A stretch of DNA of 64,000 bases from an uncultured Oscillospiraceae bacterium (GCA_934526065.1 CAKSZX010000005.1:1-64000); one strand, 5' to 3'. Shown: positions 51,601 through 60,092, counted from the first letter of the stretch. Numbers and translations: made by a program. Notes: generated by a model not told the origin, from the letters alone.

Positions 51601-51972
51601 ATGAACTATGCAATCAGCCTTGGGGCATTTTCACTAAACCGAGTATTGGAAACCGGCCTTGAAAACGCCGTAAATTTTTTTGTAATCATTCTTGAACTTA
51701 TGGGGCTTACGGTTATAGCGGTAACCGCCGTAAAGGCCTTTTATTCTTGGATAAAAAAAGACCCCAAAACCAGGCTTAACCTTGCGGAAGGTCTTGCAAT
51801 GGCTTTGGAATTTAAACTGGGCGGTGAGATTTTAAGAACCGTTGTTGCCCGTGATATGTCAGATATTATACAGGTAGGCGCAATAATCATTCTCCGTGCA
51901 GCCCTCACTTTACTTATTCATTGGGAAATCAAAAACGAAGAGGAACACGAAAAAGAGGACGCTTTAAAATAG
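51601..51972 (+). CDS. DUF1622 family membrane protein
   Basis: A 123-residue protein with about three transmembrane helices. The family pattern LNLAEGLAMALEFKLGGEIL (about residues 59-78) followed by a hydrophobic helix AAIIILRAALTLLIHWEI-like end is clear (observed VGAIIILRAALTLLIHWEIK). Function is unknown. AGGAG lies just upstream. A hairpin without a T run (51971-52002) overlaps the stop codon. Confidence 0.88.
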   Translation: MNYAISLGAFSLNRVLETGLENAVNFFVIILELMGLTVIAVTAVKAFYSWIKKDPKTRLNLAEGLAMALEFKLGGEILRTVVARDMSDIIQVGAIIILRAALTLLIHWEIKNEEEHEKEDALK

Positions 51973-52110
51973 TGCAAAAGTTTTATACAAAATTTTTGCA
52001 CTACAACTCTGTGGTCATTTGTTAAGGTTTCGTTTGTACGCTCAAGCTGCGACAAATATTCCGGTTTACAGTAGATTTGTCGCAGTTTTATTTTTTAGAA
52101 AAATATCAAA

Positions 52111-52381
52111 AATGATATTAAAATTTTCAATTCCCTGTATCACATCAATGCCGGTATCATCACTATATAACATTGTTGACCAAATTTTTGTAGGCAGAGG
52201 CAATGATTTTATCCCTTATGGGTGAATTTGTCATAAATGTTCCCTTGGTTATCACCCTGCCGAAATTTCTTGGGGTTACCGGGGTTCTGTACTCCGCCCC
52301 CATTGCCGACACCGTAACATTTATTGCCACAGTTCTTATTATGATACCCACAATGAAAAAACTGAAAATTCAAAACCAATA
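52111..52381 (+). pseudogene. Internally deleted MATE efflux gene remnant
   Basis: From 52111 the frame reads MILKFSIPCITSMPVSSLYN, IVDQIFVGRG, the typical MATE N-terminus. After about 30 residues it jumps, in another frame, to a MATE C-terminal end (GEFVINVPLVITLPKFLGVT, GVLYSAPIADTVTFIATVLI, MIPTMKKLKIQNQ, stop at 52381). About 370 central residues are missing. It is not a functional transporter. A full MATE gene is at 10-11.4 kb. Confidence 0.8.
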
Positions 52382-52516
52382 AGACAAACAAAAAAGCGGG
52401 CATTTAGTCCGCTTTAATTTTGTGTTTTTTTAATTAGAATACAAATAATTTTATAAAAGTAAATAGAAGTTACAAAATTGTAACCTTTAAATTGTAAAAC
52501 AGAATATCGCAAACCC

Positions 52517-52540
52517 GGCTCTCTTTACACAGGGGTGACA
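52517..52540 (+). repeat. Two-hairpin repeat, partial copy
   Basis: GGCTCTCTTTACACAGGGGTGACA matches only the left part of the 49-bp repeat, with no second hairpin. Confidence 0.4.
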
Positions 52541-52601
52541 AAATTGCGGATTTTTGGGGTCGTTATTTGTAGCCGAAATTTGATATAAACAGATTGTAAA
52601 A

Positions 52602-52650
52602 CAACCCCTCAGACGGCTATCGCCGCCAGCTCCCCTTGCACAGTGGAGCC
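52602..52650 (-). repeat. Two-hairpin intergenic repeat, copy a
   Basis: Read on the minus strand: GGCTCC...GGGGAGCTGGCGGCGATAGCCG..., ending TGAGGGGTTG. It has the same two-stem plan (CTCC..GGAG, then GGCGGC..GCCGTC) as copies b and c but is inverted. Confidence 0.7.
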
Positions 52651-52762
52651 AAGGTGTTATTGATTTTATACGAATGTTATTTTATAGCCCACAGAAATAA
52701 ATTGCAGATTGTTTAAAATGGTTTTCCACTGTAACAAAGTATCCCAACAGACAGTAAAACTT

Positions 52763-52810
52763 GCCCTCCCTGTGCAAGGGAGGGTGTCGGCGTAGCCGAC
52801 GGGAGGGTTG
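52763..52810 (+). repeat. Two-hairpin intergenic repeat, copy b
   Basis: CCCTCCCTGTGCAAGGGAGGG forms the first stem, GTCGGC-GTA-GCCGAC the second, and GGGAGGGTTG the end. It is 48 bp. Confidence 0.75.
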
Positions 52811-52847
52811 ATTAAAAATCTATAAACTTATAATTTTCAATAAAATC

Positions 52848-52870
52848 GGCTCTCTTTCCTGCACTTGTTT
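52848..52870 (+). repeat. Two-hairpin repeat, partial copy
   Basis: GGCTCTCTTTCCTGCACTT matches the left part of the repeat only. Confidence 0.4.
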
Positions 52871-52907
52871 GGTTGTAAATTAACATTTTAAACCGAACGA
52901 ATAGCAA

Positions 52908-52956
52908 GGCTCTCTTTGGTAAAGAGAGCTGTCAGCGTTAGCTGACTGAGAGATTG
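52908..52956 (+). repeat. Two-hairpin intergenic repeat, copy c
   Basis: GGCTCTCTTT-GGT-AAAGAGAGC forms the first stem, GTCAGC-GTTA-GCTGAC the second, and TGAGAGATTG the end. It is 49 bp. Compared with copy b, many changes in one arm are matched in the other, so structure appears to be preserved. Confidence 0.75.
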
Positions 52957-53074
52957 GAAACATTTTGTTTATATACGATATTCGGTTGCAAATCAGTTTA
53001 TTGTACCAAGGTCAATCCCTACGGTTTTCCCATATAAAAAGCTTGCCGCCCCTACAAAACATAATCGACTTTAC

Positions 53075-53710
53075 TTAATCGTCATTTTTTCCTTCCAAAT
53101 AAGCCTGAATTTTTGTGCTTACAATATCGTATGCCACATCGTTAAGGCCGGAATTTATAACAATATCCGCCTTTGCCTTGGACGGTTCAACAAACCGATA
53201 GTGCATAGGTTTAACTGTGGTTAAATATTGGTCGATAATTCCCCTTAAATCACGGCCACGCTCCTCCACGTCACGGAGAACTCGGCGCAAAATTCTTTCG
53301 TCTGCATCTGCCTCAACAAAAATTTTAATATCCAAAAGGTCACAGAGTTCCGGGTTTTGCAAAACCAAAATTCCCTCCACCAAAATAACCTTGCTGGGTT
53401 TTATAACAACGGTTTTATCACTGCGGTTATGCACCGAAAAATCATAAACCGGGCAAACCACGCTTTTGCCGGCTTTAAGCTGTTTTATATGCTCGATAAG
53501 CATATCCGTTTCCAGGGCGTCCGGGTGGTCGTAGTTTATTTTCTTTCTCTCCTCAAAGGGAATGTCATCACGGCGCCTGTAATAATTGTCATGGTAGATG
53601 ACAGTTACATCATCGCCGAACTGTTTCTTAATTCTGTTTGTAAAAGTGGATTTGCCGGAACCCGTTCCCCCGGCGATACCTATCAGCATACAATCCTTTT
53701 GACAGCTCAT
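53075..53710 (-). CDS. udk: Uridine kinase
   Basis: A 211-residue P-loop nucleoside kinase of the pyrimidine salvage pathway (uridine or cytidine to UMP or CMP). The Walker A is GGTGSGKST at 14-22, DNYY near 41-44 and NYDHPDALE near 59-67 bind the nucleoside, and RRVLRDVEERGRDLRGIIDQ is the lid. Length is normal. The gene is divergent from the APC permease. GAGGTAAT lies just upstream of the start. Confidence 0.96.
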   Translation of the reverse strand: MSCQKDCMLIGIAGGTGSGKSTFTNRIKKQFGDDVTVIYHDNYYRRRDDIPFEERKKINYDHPDALETDMLIEHIKQLKAGKSVVCPVYDFSVHNRSDKTVVIKPSKVILVEGILVLQNPELCDLLDIKIFVEADADERILRRVLRDVEERGRDLRGIIDQYLTTVKPMHYRFVEPSKAKADIVINSGLNDVAYDIVSTKIQAYLEGKNDD

Positions 53711-53923
53711 ACTATTACCTCACAATAAATTTTTAATTGTCACTGTTTTCTACATTATATATTGTAACGGTTAATAGTTCAACATTTTATGAGATTATTT
53801 TTATATAAAGAGATACACACCTTAAATCGGCAAATGGGCTAAAACTGAACATTTGGCAAAATTTCCAAAATATTTTATGAAATATTGTTGAATTTAAATC
53901 TATACACGGTCTATGCAAAATAC

Positions 53924-53967
53924 TATAATGTGTACGTAAAAGAAGTACACTCGGTGATGTCGTGTAC
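53924..53967 (+). promoter_or_regulatory. Leader of APC permease mRNA with alternative hairpins
   Basis: TATAAT (53924-53929) with a weak -35 TATACA (53901-53906) is followed by three copies of one 6-mer: GTGTAC (53930-53935), its complement GTACAC (53945-53950) and GTGTAC again (53962-53967). The middle copy can pair with either neighbour, so two mutually exclusive hairpins are possible, or the set is a repeated operator. The permease start is 30 bp further on. Confidence 0.5.
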
Positions 53968-53996
53968 TCGAAATAAAAAATTTAGGAGAAATTATT

Positions 53997-55301
53997 ATGC
54001 ACAGCGAAAAGAAAATGTCACTTTTTGACCTGGTATTTATGGGTATCGGCGGCTGTATCGGCGCAGGTATCTACTCAATGCTGGGCGTAGGTATAGGCCT
54101 TACCGGTCGTTCGGTTGCCATTGCCTTTTTAATTGCGATGTTGTTTAAAATGTCGCAGCAAACCCGTATGATTGTAACTTCCTCAATGTTCAATCTTTCA
54201 GGCGGTATTTATTCACAGTCCGCCCTTGTTTTAACCCCTATGCTCACAGGTGTTGCCGCTTTAAACAACCTTGTAGCCATGCTTTCTTTCTCGGTTTTCG
54301 GTATTTCACTTGCCAGCTACACCGTATTGCTTGTTCCGGCTTTGGTACCTTACCAGAGAATTTTGGCACTGGCCTTTATGGGCTTGTTCTGCTTTCTCGC
54401 TTCAACAGGGGCAAATATCTTTGCAAGAGTTCAAAACGGTTTGAGCATTTGTAAAATTGTTGCCTTAGGCTTGTTTATCGCATTCGGTTTTGCGGTAGGT
54501 CACCACGGCGGATTTGAAGGCGAACCTTTCTTTATCAACGGCGGCGTAAGCTTTATTACCGCTATCGCTTTGATGTCCTTTACTTGCGATGGTATCACAA
54601 CAGTTATCAACTTTGCCTCTGTTGCGGAAAATCCTAAGAAAGACATTCCGAAAGCTTGGATTATAGCCTCTGTAACCTGCGCTGTTATCTATGCCCTTTT
54701 GGGTTATGTAGGCTCCAGCCTTGCACCTTACGGCGAAGTTGCAAACCAGAACCTTGGCTACCTGGCACAGATGGTTTTGCCTAAGGCTTTGTACATATTC
54801 TTTGTTGTCGGCGGCGCTATGGCCTCCCTTTCAACTGCTTTGCTGGGCGGTTTGACAGGTTACAGCCATATGTACACAGGTATTGCACAGGACGGTTGGA
54901 TTCCTAAGATATTCTTGAAGCCGAAGAACAGCTTGATTGTTATATTCCTTGTTTCCGCATTGCCGATTATGAGCGGTATATCTCTTGACAACATTGTTTC
55001 AATGATGATGGTTCCGGGTATGGTTATCGTTTTCATCACCGATTTCCGTGCAATGAAGATGCCTAAGATGTTCCCGGAACAGTGGCCTAACAACGCATTT
55101 AACCTTTCCGAGGGCGCATTTAAGGCTTTGATGGTTGTTTCAATGATAGCATCCTCACTTACGGGTATATTCTCATTGACATCACTTACAATGCCTCTTG
55201 CAATCGGCACAGTTGTTGTTACAGTTCTTATCTTTATCTACTCTAACTACATGATTAAATCCGGTAAAGTTGACATTACATCAACAACCGACTTGGGCTA
55301 A
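53997..55301 (+). CDS. APC-superfamily amino acid permease
   Basis: A 434-residue transporter with about 12 transmembrane helices. The first-helix motif FMGIGGCIGAGIYSMLGVG (Gly-rich substrate loop) and SFTCDGITTVINFASVAENP, then KKDIPKAWI mark the family. It should import an amino acid with a cation, or exchange it for a metabolite. It lies 200 bp upstream of a succinylglutamate desuccinylase-like gene, but a terminator and a separate promoter lie between them. Specificity is unknown. Confidence 0.9.
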   Translation: MHSEKKMSLFDLVFMGIGGCIGAGIYSMLGVGIGLTGRSVAIAFLIAMLFKMSQQTRMIVTSSMFNLSGGIYSQSALVLTPMLTGVAALNNLVAMLSFSVFGISLASYTVLLVPALVPYQRILALAFMGLFCFLASTGANIFARVQNGLSICKIVALGLFIAFGFAVGHHGGFEGEPFFINGGVSFITAIALMSFTCDGITTVINFASVAENPKKDIPKAWIIASVTCAVIYALLGYVGSSLAPYGEVANQNLGYLAQMVLPKALYIFFVVGGAMASLSTALLGGLTGYSHMYTGIAQDGWIPKIFLKPKNSLIVIFLVSALPIMSGISLDNIVSMMMVPGMVIVFITDFRAMKMPKMFPEQWPNNAFNLSEGAFKALMVVSMIASSLTGIFSLTSLTMPLAIGTVVVTVLIFIYSNYMIKSGKVDITSTTDLG

Positions 55302-55348
55302 TTATAATTTAAGGGGTTTTTCAGTCACCGGCAGAGAAATCCAATATT

Positions 55349-55387
55349 AAAAATCTTCCGTCTTGTCAATAAGGCGGAAGATTTTTT
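55349..55387 (+). terminator. Rho-independent terminator of APC gene
   Basis: A 12-bp outer stem AAAAATCTTCCG / CGGAAGATTTTT with inner pairs CTT/AAG and a T run. Confidence 0.9.
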
Positions 55388-55437
55388 GTGCAACAAAACA
55401 AATCTTTACAGAACCCACGACAAAATATTGACATTTG

Positions 55438-55466
55438 CCGTTGAGTATAGTAAATTTAAGTTAGCA
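55438..55466 (+). promoter_or_regulatory. Promoter of M14 deacylase gene
   Basis: TTGACA (55438-55443), 17 bases, TAAATT (55461-55466). A DtxR-like palindrome follows at once. Confidence 0.7.
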
Positions 55467-55468
55467 AG

Positions 55469-55486
55469 CACTAACCGAGCAAAACC
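55469..55486. promoter_or_regulatory. DtxR-like operator 3
   Basis: AGTTAGCAAGCACTAACC: half-sites GTTAG and CTAAC at the same 18-bp length as the two sites at 8753 and 8787 (16 of 18 positions shared with operator 2's half-site pattern AGTTAGC/GTTAGC, the right arm being ACTAACC). It covers the predicted transcription start. Confidence 0.5.
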
Positions 55487-55502
55487 AAAAAGGAGCAAAG
55501 CC

Positions 55503-56450
55503 ATGAAAAATAACCTTACATTTGTAAACATAACCGCAGAAAGGGGCAAAAAAGCCCATGGATTTACAACCGTCACCCCGGAAATACAAATTCCGGTTAC
55601 AGTTATAAACGGCCGGCAGGATGGCCCGCTTTTGCTTATAACCGCAGGCATACACGGCGGCGAATACCCCTGTATAGAAACCGCCACAAAGCTGGCCAAA
55701 GAAATTGACCCGGCAAAAATAAACGGCGGTATTGTAATAATAAACTGCGTAAACACAGCGGCATTTTATGCAAGAGTTTCGTACATTTCCCCACTGGACG
55801 GCAAAAATATAAACCGTCTTTTCCCCGGCGACCCCAACGGCACAGCCGGTGATAAATTGGCATATTTTTTAACGGAAAATTACCAAAAAAGAGCCGATTT
55901 CTACCTTGATTTACACGGCGGAGACCTGCACGAAAAACTGCCCCCTTATATTTACCGCCCCGGTGTGGGGGATGAAACTGTTTTGCAAAAATCCTATGAC
56001 CGGGCAAAATATATAAACGCCAAGTATATGGTAAAATCAAAATCCACTACCGGTGCCTACAACAGCCGGGCCATTTTAGGGCTTCCCTGTCTGCTTATAG
56101 AGCGAGGCGGAATGGGGCTTTGGTCCGAGAAAGAAGTAGCCGATTACAAAGAGGATGTTTACAATATTATGGCATATTTGGGAATTACGGATAAAGAGCC
56201 GGTTTTGCCGAAAACGCCCCGGAAAGAGATGACCGATGTGATCTACCTTGACGCAGATGTTGACGGCATGTGGCACTGTAAATTTGATACGGAGCAAGAA
56301 ATAAAACAGGGACAAAGACTTGGATATATCACCGATATTTTCGGCAATGTAATAAAAGAATACTTTGCCGAAATCGACGGCACAGTTCTCTATATAGCAA
56401 CCTCTTTGGCTATAACTGCGGGAACCGCAATATTTACCTACGGCAAATAG
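55503..56450 (+). CDS. Succinylglutamate desuccinylase/aspartoacylase family (M14)
   Basis: A 315-residue zinc deacylase or carboxypeptidase-like enzyme. Zinc ligands are His51 and Glu54 in AGIHGGEYP and a later His in FYLDLHGGDLHEKLPPY; NINRLFPGD carries the substrate-binding Asn-Arg. A C-terminal barrel (residues about 245-315, with CKFDTEQEIKQGQRLGYI) is typical. It would remove an acyl group from an amino acid. The start at 55503 follows AAAAGGAG. It sits behind a strong promoter and a DtxR-like box, suggesting metal control. Confidence 0.88.
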   Translation: MKNNLTFVNITAERGKKAHGFTTVTPEIQIPVTVINGRQDGPLLLITAGIHGGEYPCIETATKLAKEIDPAKINGGIVIINCVNTAAFYARVSYISPLDGKNINRLFPGDPNGTAGDKLAYFLTENYQKRADFYLDLHGGDLHEKLPPYIYRPGVGDETVLQKSYDRAKYINAKYMVKSKSTTGAYNSRAILGLPCLLIERGGMGLWSEKEVADYKEDVYNIMAYLGITDKEPVLPKTPRKEMTDVIYLDADVDGMWHCKFDTEQEIKQGQRLGYITDIFGNVIKEYFAEIDGTVLYIATSLAITAGTAIFTYGK

Positions 56451-56481
56451 GCTCTATTTACCAGACTGTTTTTAATAAGCA

Positions 56482-56514
56482 AAAAGCCTGCGGATTTTAC
56501 CCACAGGCTTTATA
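56482..56514. terminator. Terminator between M14 and HD genes
   Basis: AAAGCCTG / CAGGCTTT stem between converging genes, followed by ATATTTTAT on the plus strand. Confidence 0.7.
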
Positions 56515-56551
56515 TTTTATCCAATGCCATACAGACCGCCTTATTTTATCT

Positions 56552-57211
56552 TTACATAACACGCAAATGATTTATGTTTACCTCAAATGTATAGCCGAAA
56601 TAATCAGCCGCTTTGCGGCACAGCAACATACGGTTTAAAAATATCTCAAAGTATTCGGATATATGGCTTATGCTCTCATCAATAGTCAAATGCAGAATAA
56701 ATTTCTTTGTCTTGGTGCTTAAAGTCAGCTTTGACTTTTCCACGGCGTAGTTCACACGGTCGTGAATATCAAATGTATTTTTATCCTTGTTGCGCACCCT
56801 TGAACGCCTTACATCGCTTTTATCCGCCAAAATCAATGCGGCGGCAAGTTCGTTTACCGGGAAAGCGGTGCCCTCGTCATGGTTGCCTATTGCGCTTACA
56901 ATACGGCTTATTTCCGCCGCCGGCATATCCATATTTGTAAGTATTCTGAAAGCCATTATAGCACCGGACTGTGCGTGATCCACCCTGTTTACGGTATTGC
57001 CTATGTCGTGCATATAACCGGCTATTTTTGCAAGCTCCACGGTGCGTTTATCGTAGCCAAGCTTTGTTAAAATCCGTCCGGCAACATCTGCCGCACGGGT
57101 AACATGGGGCAGGCTATGTTCCGTAAAACCCAAAGCAGAAAGAGTTTGATCCGCCATCATTATATATGTTTTTATGTCTTTATCATTCTTTATTTGGTCA
57201 TAAGTTACCAT
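56552..57211 (-). CDS. HD-domain phosphohydrolase
   Basis: A 219-residue protein of the HD superfamily. Metal-binding residues are seen as H34 in SLPHVTRAA, the HD pair in GYMHDIGNT (about 66-74) and a later NHDEGT (about 110-115) and D in ILADKSDVRR (about 127-136). It is probably a metal-dependent phosphohydrolase of nucleotides. The gene is monocistronic and its start has GAGGTG upstream. Substrate unknown. Confidence 0.88.
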   Translation of the reverse strand: MVTYDQIKNDKDIKTYIMMADQTLSALGFTEHSLPHVTRAADVAGRILTKLGYDKRTVELAKIAGYMHDIGNTVNRVDHAQSGAIMAFRILTNMDMPAAEISRIVSAIGNHDEGTAFPVNELAAALILADKSDVRRSRVRNKDKNTFDIHDRVNYAVEKSKLTLSTKTKKFILHLTIDESISHISEYFEIFLNRMLLCRKAADYFGYTFEVNINHLRVM

Positions 57212-57376
57212 TTTTACACATCACCTCATTTCAAAGTTTATGGTACATCAAATTTTTTGAAAAATCTATCAATTTTTAGTAAATAAACGGTAAAATTTTA
57301 TTGACAAATTAAATAAATACTATAAAATTGATATGTAGTGATTTATTAAATTTAAGAGGTATAAGGAGAGATTTAA

Positions 57377-58015
57377 ATGAACAATCGGATTTCAAAGCGG
57401 ACTCTTCACAGATTGCCCTCATACCTTTCCTTGCTGGAAGAAAAGGAAAAAGAGGGTGTGGAGTACATTTCTGCAACAACCATTGCCAATATTTTAGGAT
57501 TAAACCATGTTCAGGTAAGAAAAGACCTGTCATGTGCCTCTAATGCAGGCAAACCGAAAATCGGATATGAAACAAAAGTTTTAATACACGATTTAAAAAC
57601 ATTCCTCGATTACAACAACACAAAGGACGCTATTTTGATAGGCGCAGGCGCATTGGGCAAGGCTCTTTTAGGCTACGGCGGTTTTCAAAGCTACGGTCTT
57701 AACATAGTTGCGGCTTTCGATTCCAATCCGGCGTTGGACGGTACAAGCGTAAAAGGCAAACCGGTTTATCATATTTCAAAATTGGCGGAATTTACCGAAA
57801 ATTCCAATGTACATATCGGTATTATCACAACCCCTGCCTCTGCCGCACAGGAAATAAGCGACCTTTTGGTAGAAAACGGTGTTTTGGCAATTTGGAACTT
57901 TGCACCGGTGTCACTGTCGGTTAAACCGGGTATTATCGTGCAAAACGAGAATATGGCAACAAGCCTTGCAGTGCTTTCAAACAGACTTAACGACGCTTTG
58001 AAAGACAAAGAATAA
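57377..58015 (+). CDS. rex: Redox-sensing transcriptional repressor Rex
   Basis: A 212-residue Rex protein: an N-terminal winged helix (about residues 1-75, with ISATTIANILGLNHVQVRKD) and a Rossmann domain with LIGAGALGKAL (about 87-97) that senses the NADH/NAD+ ratio. Rex represses fermentation and respiration genes when NADH is low. It may autoregulate; TTGACA at 57301 lies upstream, but I do not see a clear Rex box. It may be co-transcribed with the membrane protein gene downstream. Confidence 0.97.
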   Translation: MNNRISKRTLHRLPSYLSLLEEKEKEGVEYISATTIANILGLNHVQVRKDLSCASNAGKPKIGYETKVLIHDLKTFLDYNNTKDAILIGAGALGKALLGYGGFQSYGLNIVAAFDSNPALDGTSVKGKPVYHISKLAEFTENSNVHIGIITTPASAAQEISDLLVENGVLAIWNFAPVSLSVKPGIIVQNENMATSLAVLSNRLNDALKDKE

Positions 58016-58023
58016 AAATTCCG

Positions 58024-58050
58024 AACCCGGTTAAAATAAGCCGGGTTTTC
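58024..58050 (+). terminator. Terminator of rex
   Basis: AACCCGG / CCGGGTT followed by TTC, directly upstream of the next gene's start; the following Shine-Dalgarno site is separate, so partial read-through is likely. Confidence 0.6.
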
Positions 58051-58064
58051 TTATGGGAGAATTT

Positions 58065-58811
58065 ATGCTCAGTAAAGTGACAATTTTTTTACAAAAATTT
58101 TTAGGCAGTGCCCTTGTGATGCTAACCTGCCTTATGATAGGCTCCGCCTTCGGCTACCCGAAGTACACAATGACATTTGCATGGCTTGATATAATTTTCG
58201 CCCTTGTGCCGTTTATGTGTTTTAAAAATGTGGCACCGGGGGACAAAATAAACATCAAAAAGCGCTTTTGCATATTCACAGGCCTTTGTTTAAGCACCTG
58301 TGCAATGCTTATGTTAGGAGTTGTAGGCTGCACATATACGGTGTTTATTTTTGCCTTAATTGTGTGTGAAGTCTTTATCATACTTGCCCTGCCCTGTTGG
58401 TGGGACAATATAAAAAAGTTCCTGTTTTTAAATAAACTTATTGACCCGTCAAAATACGAATTTTTGCTCACCTTTGATGTTAAAAACGAGGTGTTAAAAT
58501 ACTTTGGCACCCTCCGTGAGTTAAAGGGTAAAAAAGCGGGAAAAGCAAAATTTTTTATGATTATATCCCCGCTTTTGGTTCTTTCCTCTGCCCTTTGCAT
58601 AATCGTTACGGCAATTTTTCGGGCTTACGGCTCAAAATTCAGCGAATCACTTGTACGAGCCGCATTTGTGCTTTGGTTTAACGGCACAAGGGCAGGTCAC
58701 ACTTTTTTCTCTGTATCCGTGCTCTATGTTTTTTTGCGGATATACTCCATGACATTTGTAAATGTAAGGGCCAACAAACAGTTTTACGGCCGGTCAAAAA
58801 AGAAAAAATAA
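58065..58811 (+). CDS. Integral membrane protein, unknown
   Basis: A 248-residue protein with about five to six transmembrane helices (near residues 12-30, 38-54, 70-90, 93-112, 158-178 and 205-225) and a basic C-terminus (GRSKKKK). A soluble loop at about 120-155 lies between helices. I do not recognise the family. ATG 58065 is preferred over 58053 because GGGAGA lies upstream. It follows rex by 49 bp. Confidence 0.65.
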   Translation: MLSKVTIFLQKFLGSALVMLTCLMIGSAFGYPKYTMTFAWLDIIFALVPFMCFKNVAPGDKINIKKRFCIFTGLCLSTCAMLMLGVVGCTYTVFIFALIVCEVFIILALPCWWDNIKKFLFLNKLIDPSKYEFLLTFDVKNEVLKYFGTLRELKGKKAGKAKFFMIISPLLVLSSALCIIVTAIFRAYGSKFSESLVRAAFVLWFNGTRAGHTFFSVSVLYVFLRIYSMTFVNVRANKQFYGRSKKKK

Positions 58812-58860
58812 AAAATTTAAAATTTTTGTAATTGATTGTCAAATTATACGGCTCATAGAC

Positions 58861-58915
58861 AATAACCCCCCTTGCAGGCGATTAAAAATGCTTGCAAAGG
58901 GGGTTATTCTTGCTT
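58861..58915. terminator. Bidirectional terminator
   Basis: AATAACCCCC-TTGCA / TGCAA-GGGGGTTATT between converging genes. Confidence 0.85.
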
Positions 58916-58946
58916 TATTTAACGGTTAATAACCGATTTAAGCTGA

Positions 58947-60092
58947 TTAAAATTCCTTGAAGTATTTGCCGATAATCCGTCCGGCAACTTTTGCGCCTGT
59001 CGGCAGAGATGTACCGTCAATCCATTCTTCCCTTGTGTGTGCCCCTGCGCCTTTTACAACCCCTGTAACAACGCCCGGTACACCTTTGGAAAGCGCACTG
59101 TTTGCGTCGGTGCTGGCTGCCCCTGTGCCGTAGGTCATGCCTGTGATTTCTTCACAAATATCCTTTATGCGGTTTGTCAAATCATTGAGCTTATCTTCGT
59201 CAACTGCGCCTTTGCACGGGCGTTTGCCCAAAATTTCAACATTTACTTCAATACCCATATTGCGGTAGCTCTCTACTACGGACTCAAAGAACTTTTCCAT
59301 TATCCGCAGGCTTTCCAATTTGTCGGAACGGTACTCGTACAACATACTTGCGTCCTGTGCGATTGTATTTACACTTGTGCCCCCTGTTATTGTGCCTACA
59401 TTATAAGTGGTTTTGCCCATCGGAGGAACTTTCATTGTGTAAAGGGTGTTTATCATAGATGACAAAATAGCAATGGCATTGCGGTTGCCGAAATTGCCGT
59501 AGCTGTGGCCGCCCTCTGTTTTAACAGTAACTCTGTAACGGTGGCTGCCTACGGCGTCATTGCAAACAACACCGAAATATCCGTCAAATGAGATAAATTC
59601 CTTTATTCTGCCCTTAAAGTCGTTCATAATGCCCATAGAACCTTTAAGGTTGCCAAGACCCTCTTCGCCGCTGTTTGCAACAATTAAAAGGCCCTTTTCC
59701 GGCTTTAAGTTGTTTGTAAGTATGTATTTTGCAATAAGTAAAAGAGTTGTAAGATTTGCCGTATCGTCGCCGATACCCGGGCAACAAATTTTATCGCCGT
59801 CAATTTTCATCGGCAATTCTTCCGTATCCGGGAAAACCACATCGGTATGAGCCATAACAACTGTAATTTCATCACAGCCGTCACAGTTAATAGGCAAAAC
59901 AACATTCAAATGTGAATCTATATAACTCTGTGTGCCGCCGTAGCTGTCGAAATATTTTTTTATCCACCGGGCACGCTTTTCCTCATGATTTGAAGGTGAG
60001 GCAATCTTGCCTAATTCGCATGTCATATCGTAGTGGAACTGCTTGTTTTCCTCTAAAAACTTTTCAAGTCTTTCGCTTATCAAATTACTCAT
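58947..60092 (-). CDS. M20-family peptidase
   Basis: A 381-residue M20 metallopeptidase. HTDVVFPD (about residues 81-88) has the first His/Asp pair, GIGDDTAN (about 104-111) the bridging Asp, NSGEEGLG (about 134-141) the general-base Glu, and ATSTDANS-like GAASTDANSALSKG a later metal-site region. It resembles peptidase T-like or di/tripeptidases. The start at 60092 is supported by AAGGAG; the upstream in-frame start at 60155 is not. It is divergent from the MBL gene. Confidence 0.88.
   Translation of the reverse strand: MSNLISERLEKFLEENKQFHYDMTCELGKIASPSNHEEKRARWIKKYFDSYGGTQSYIDSHLNVVLPINCDGCDEITVVMAHTDVVFPDTEELPMKIDGDKICCPGIGDDTANLTTLLLIAKYILTNNLKPEKGLLIVANSGEEGLGNLKGSMGIMNDFKGRIKEFISFDGYFGVVCNDAVGSHRYRVTVKTEGGHSYGNFGNRNAIAILSSMINTLYTMKVPPMGKTTYNVGTITGGTSVNTIAQDASMLYEYRSDKLESLRIMEKFFESVVESYRNMGIEVNVEILGKRPCKGAVDEDKLNDLTNRIKDICEEITGMTYGTGAASTDANSALSKGVPGVVTGVVKGAGAHTREEWIDGTSLPTGAKVAGRIIGKYFKEF

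Larger units (their letters stand above)
52382..53074. other. Gene-free repeat region
   Basis: About 690 bp without a credible gene. It carries three full (about 49 bp) and two partial copies of a two-hairpin repeat (see separate entries), and near 52990-53060 a C-rich stretch (GTCAATCCCTACGG ... GCCGCCCCTACAAAAC) that looks like part of another interspersed repeat. It lies beside the MATE remnant, so the area seems to be decaying. Confidence 0.65.

Noticed and set aside
52019..52225. Reading the MATE remnant as an intact small gene
   Set aside because: The frame lacks a plausible ribosome site at its start, and its sequence aligns only to the two ends of a much longer family.
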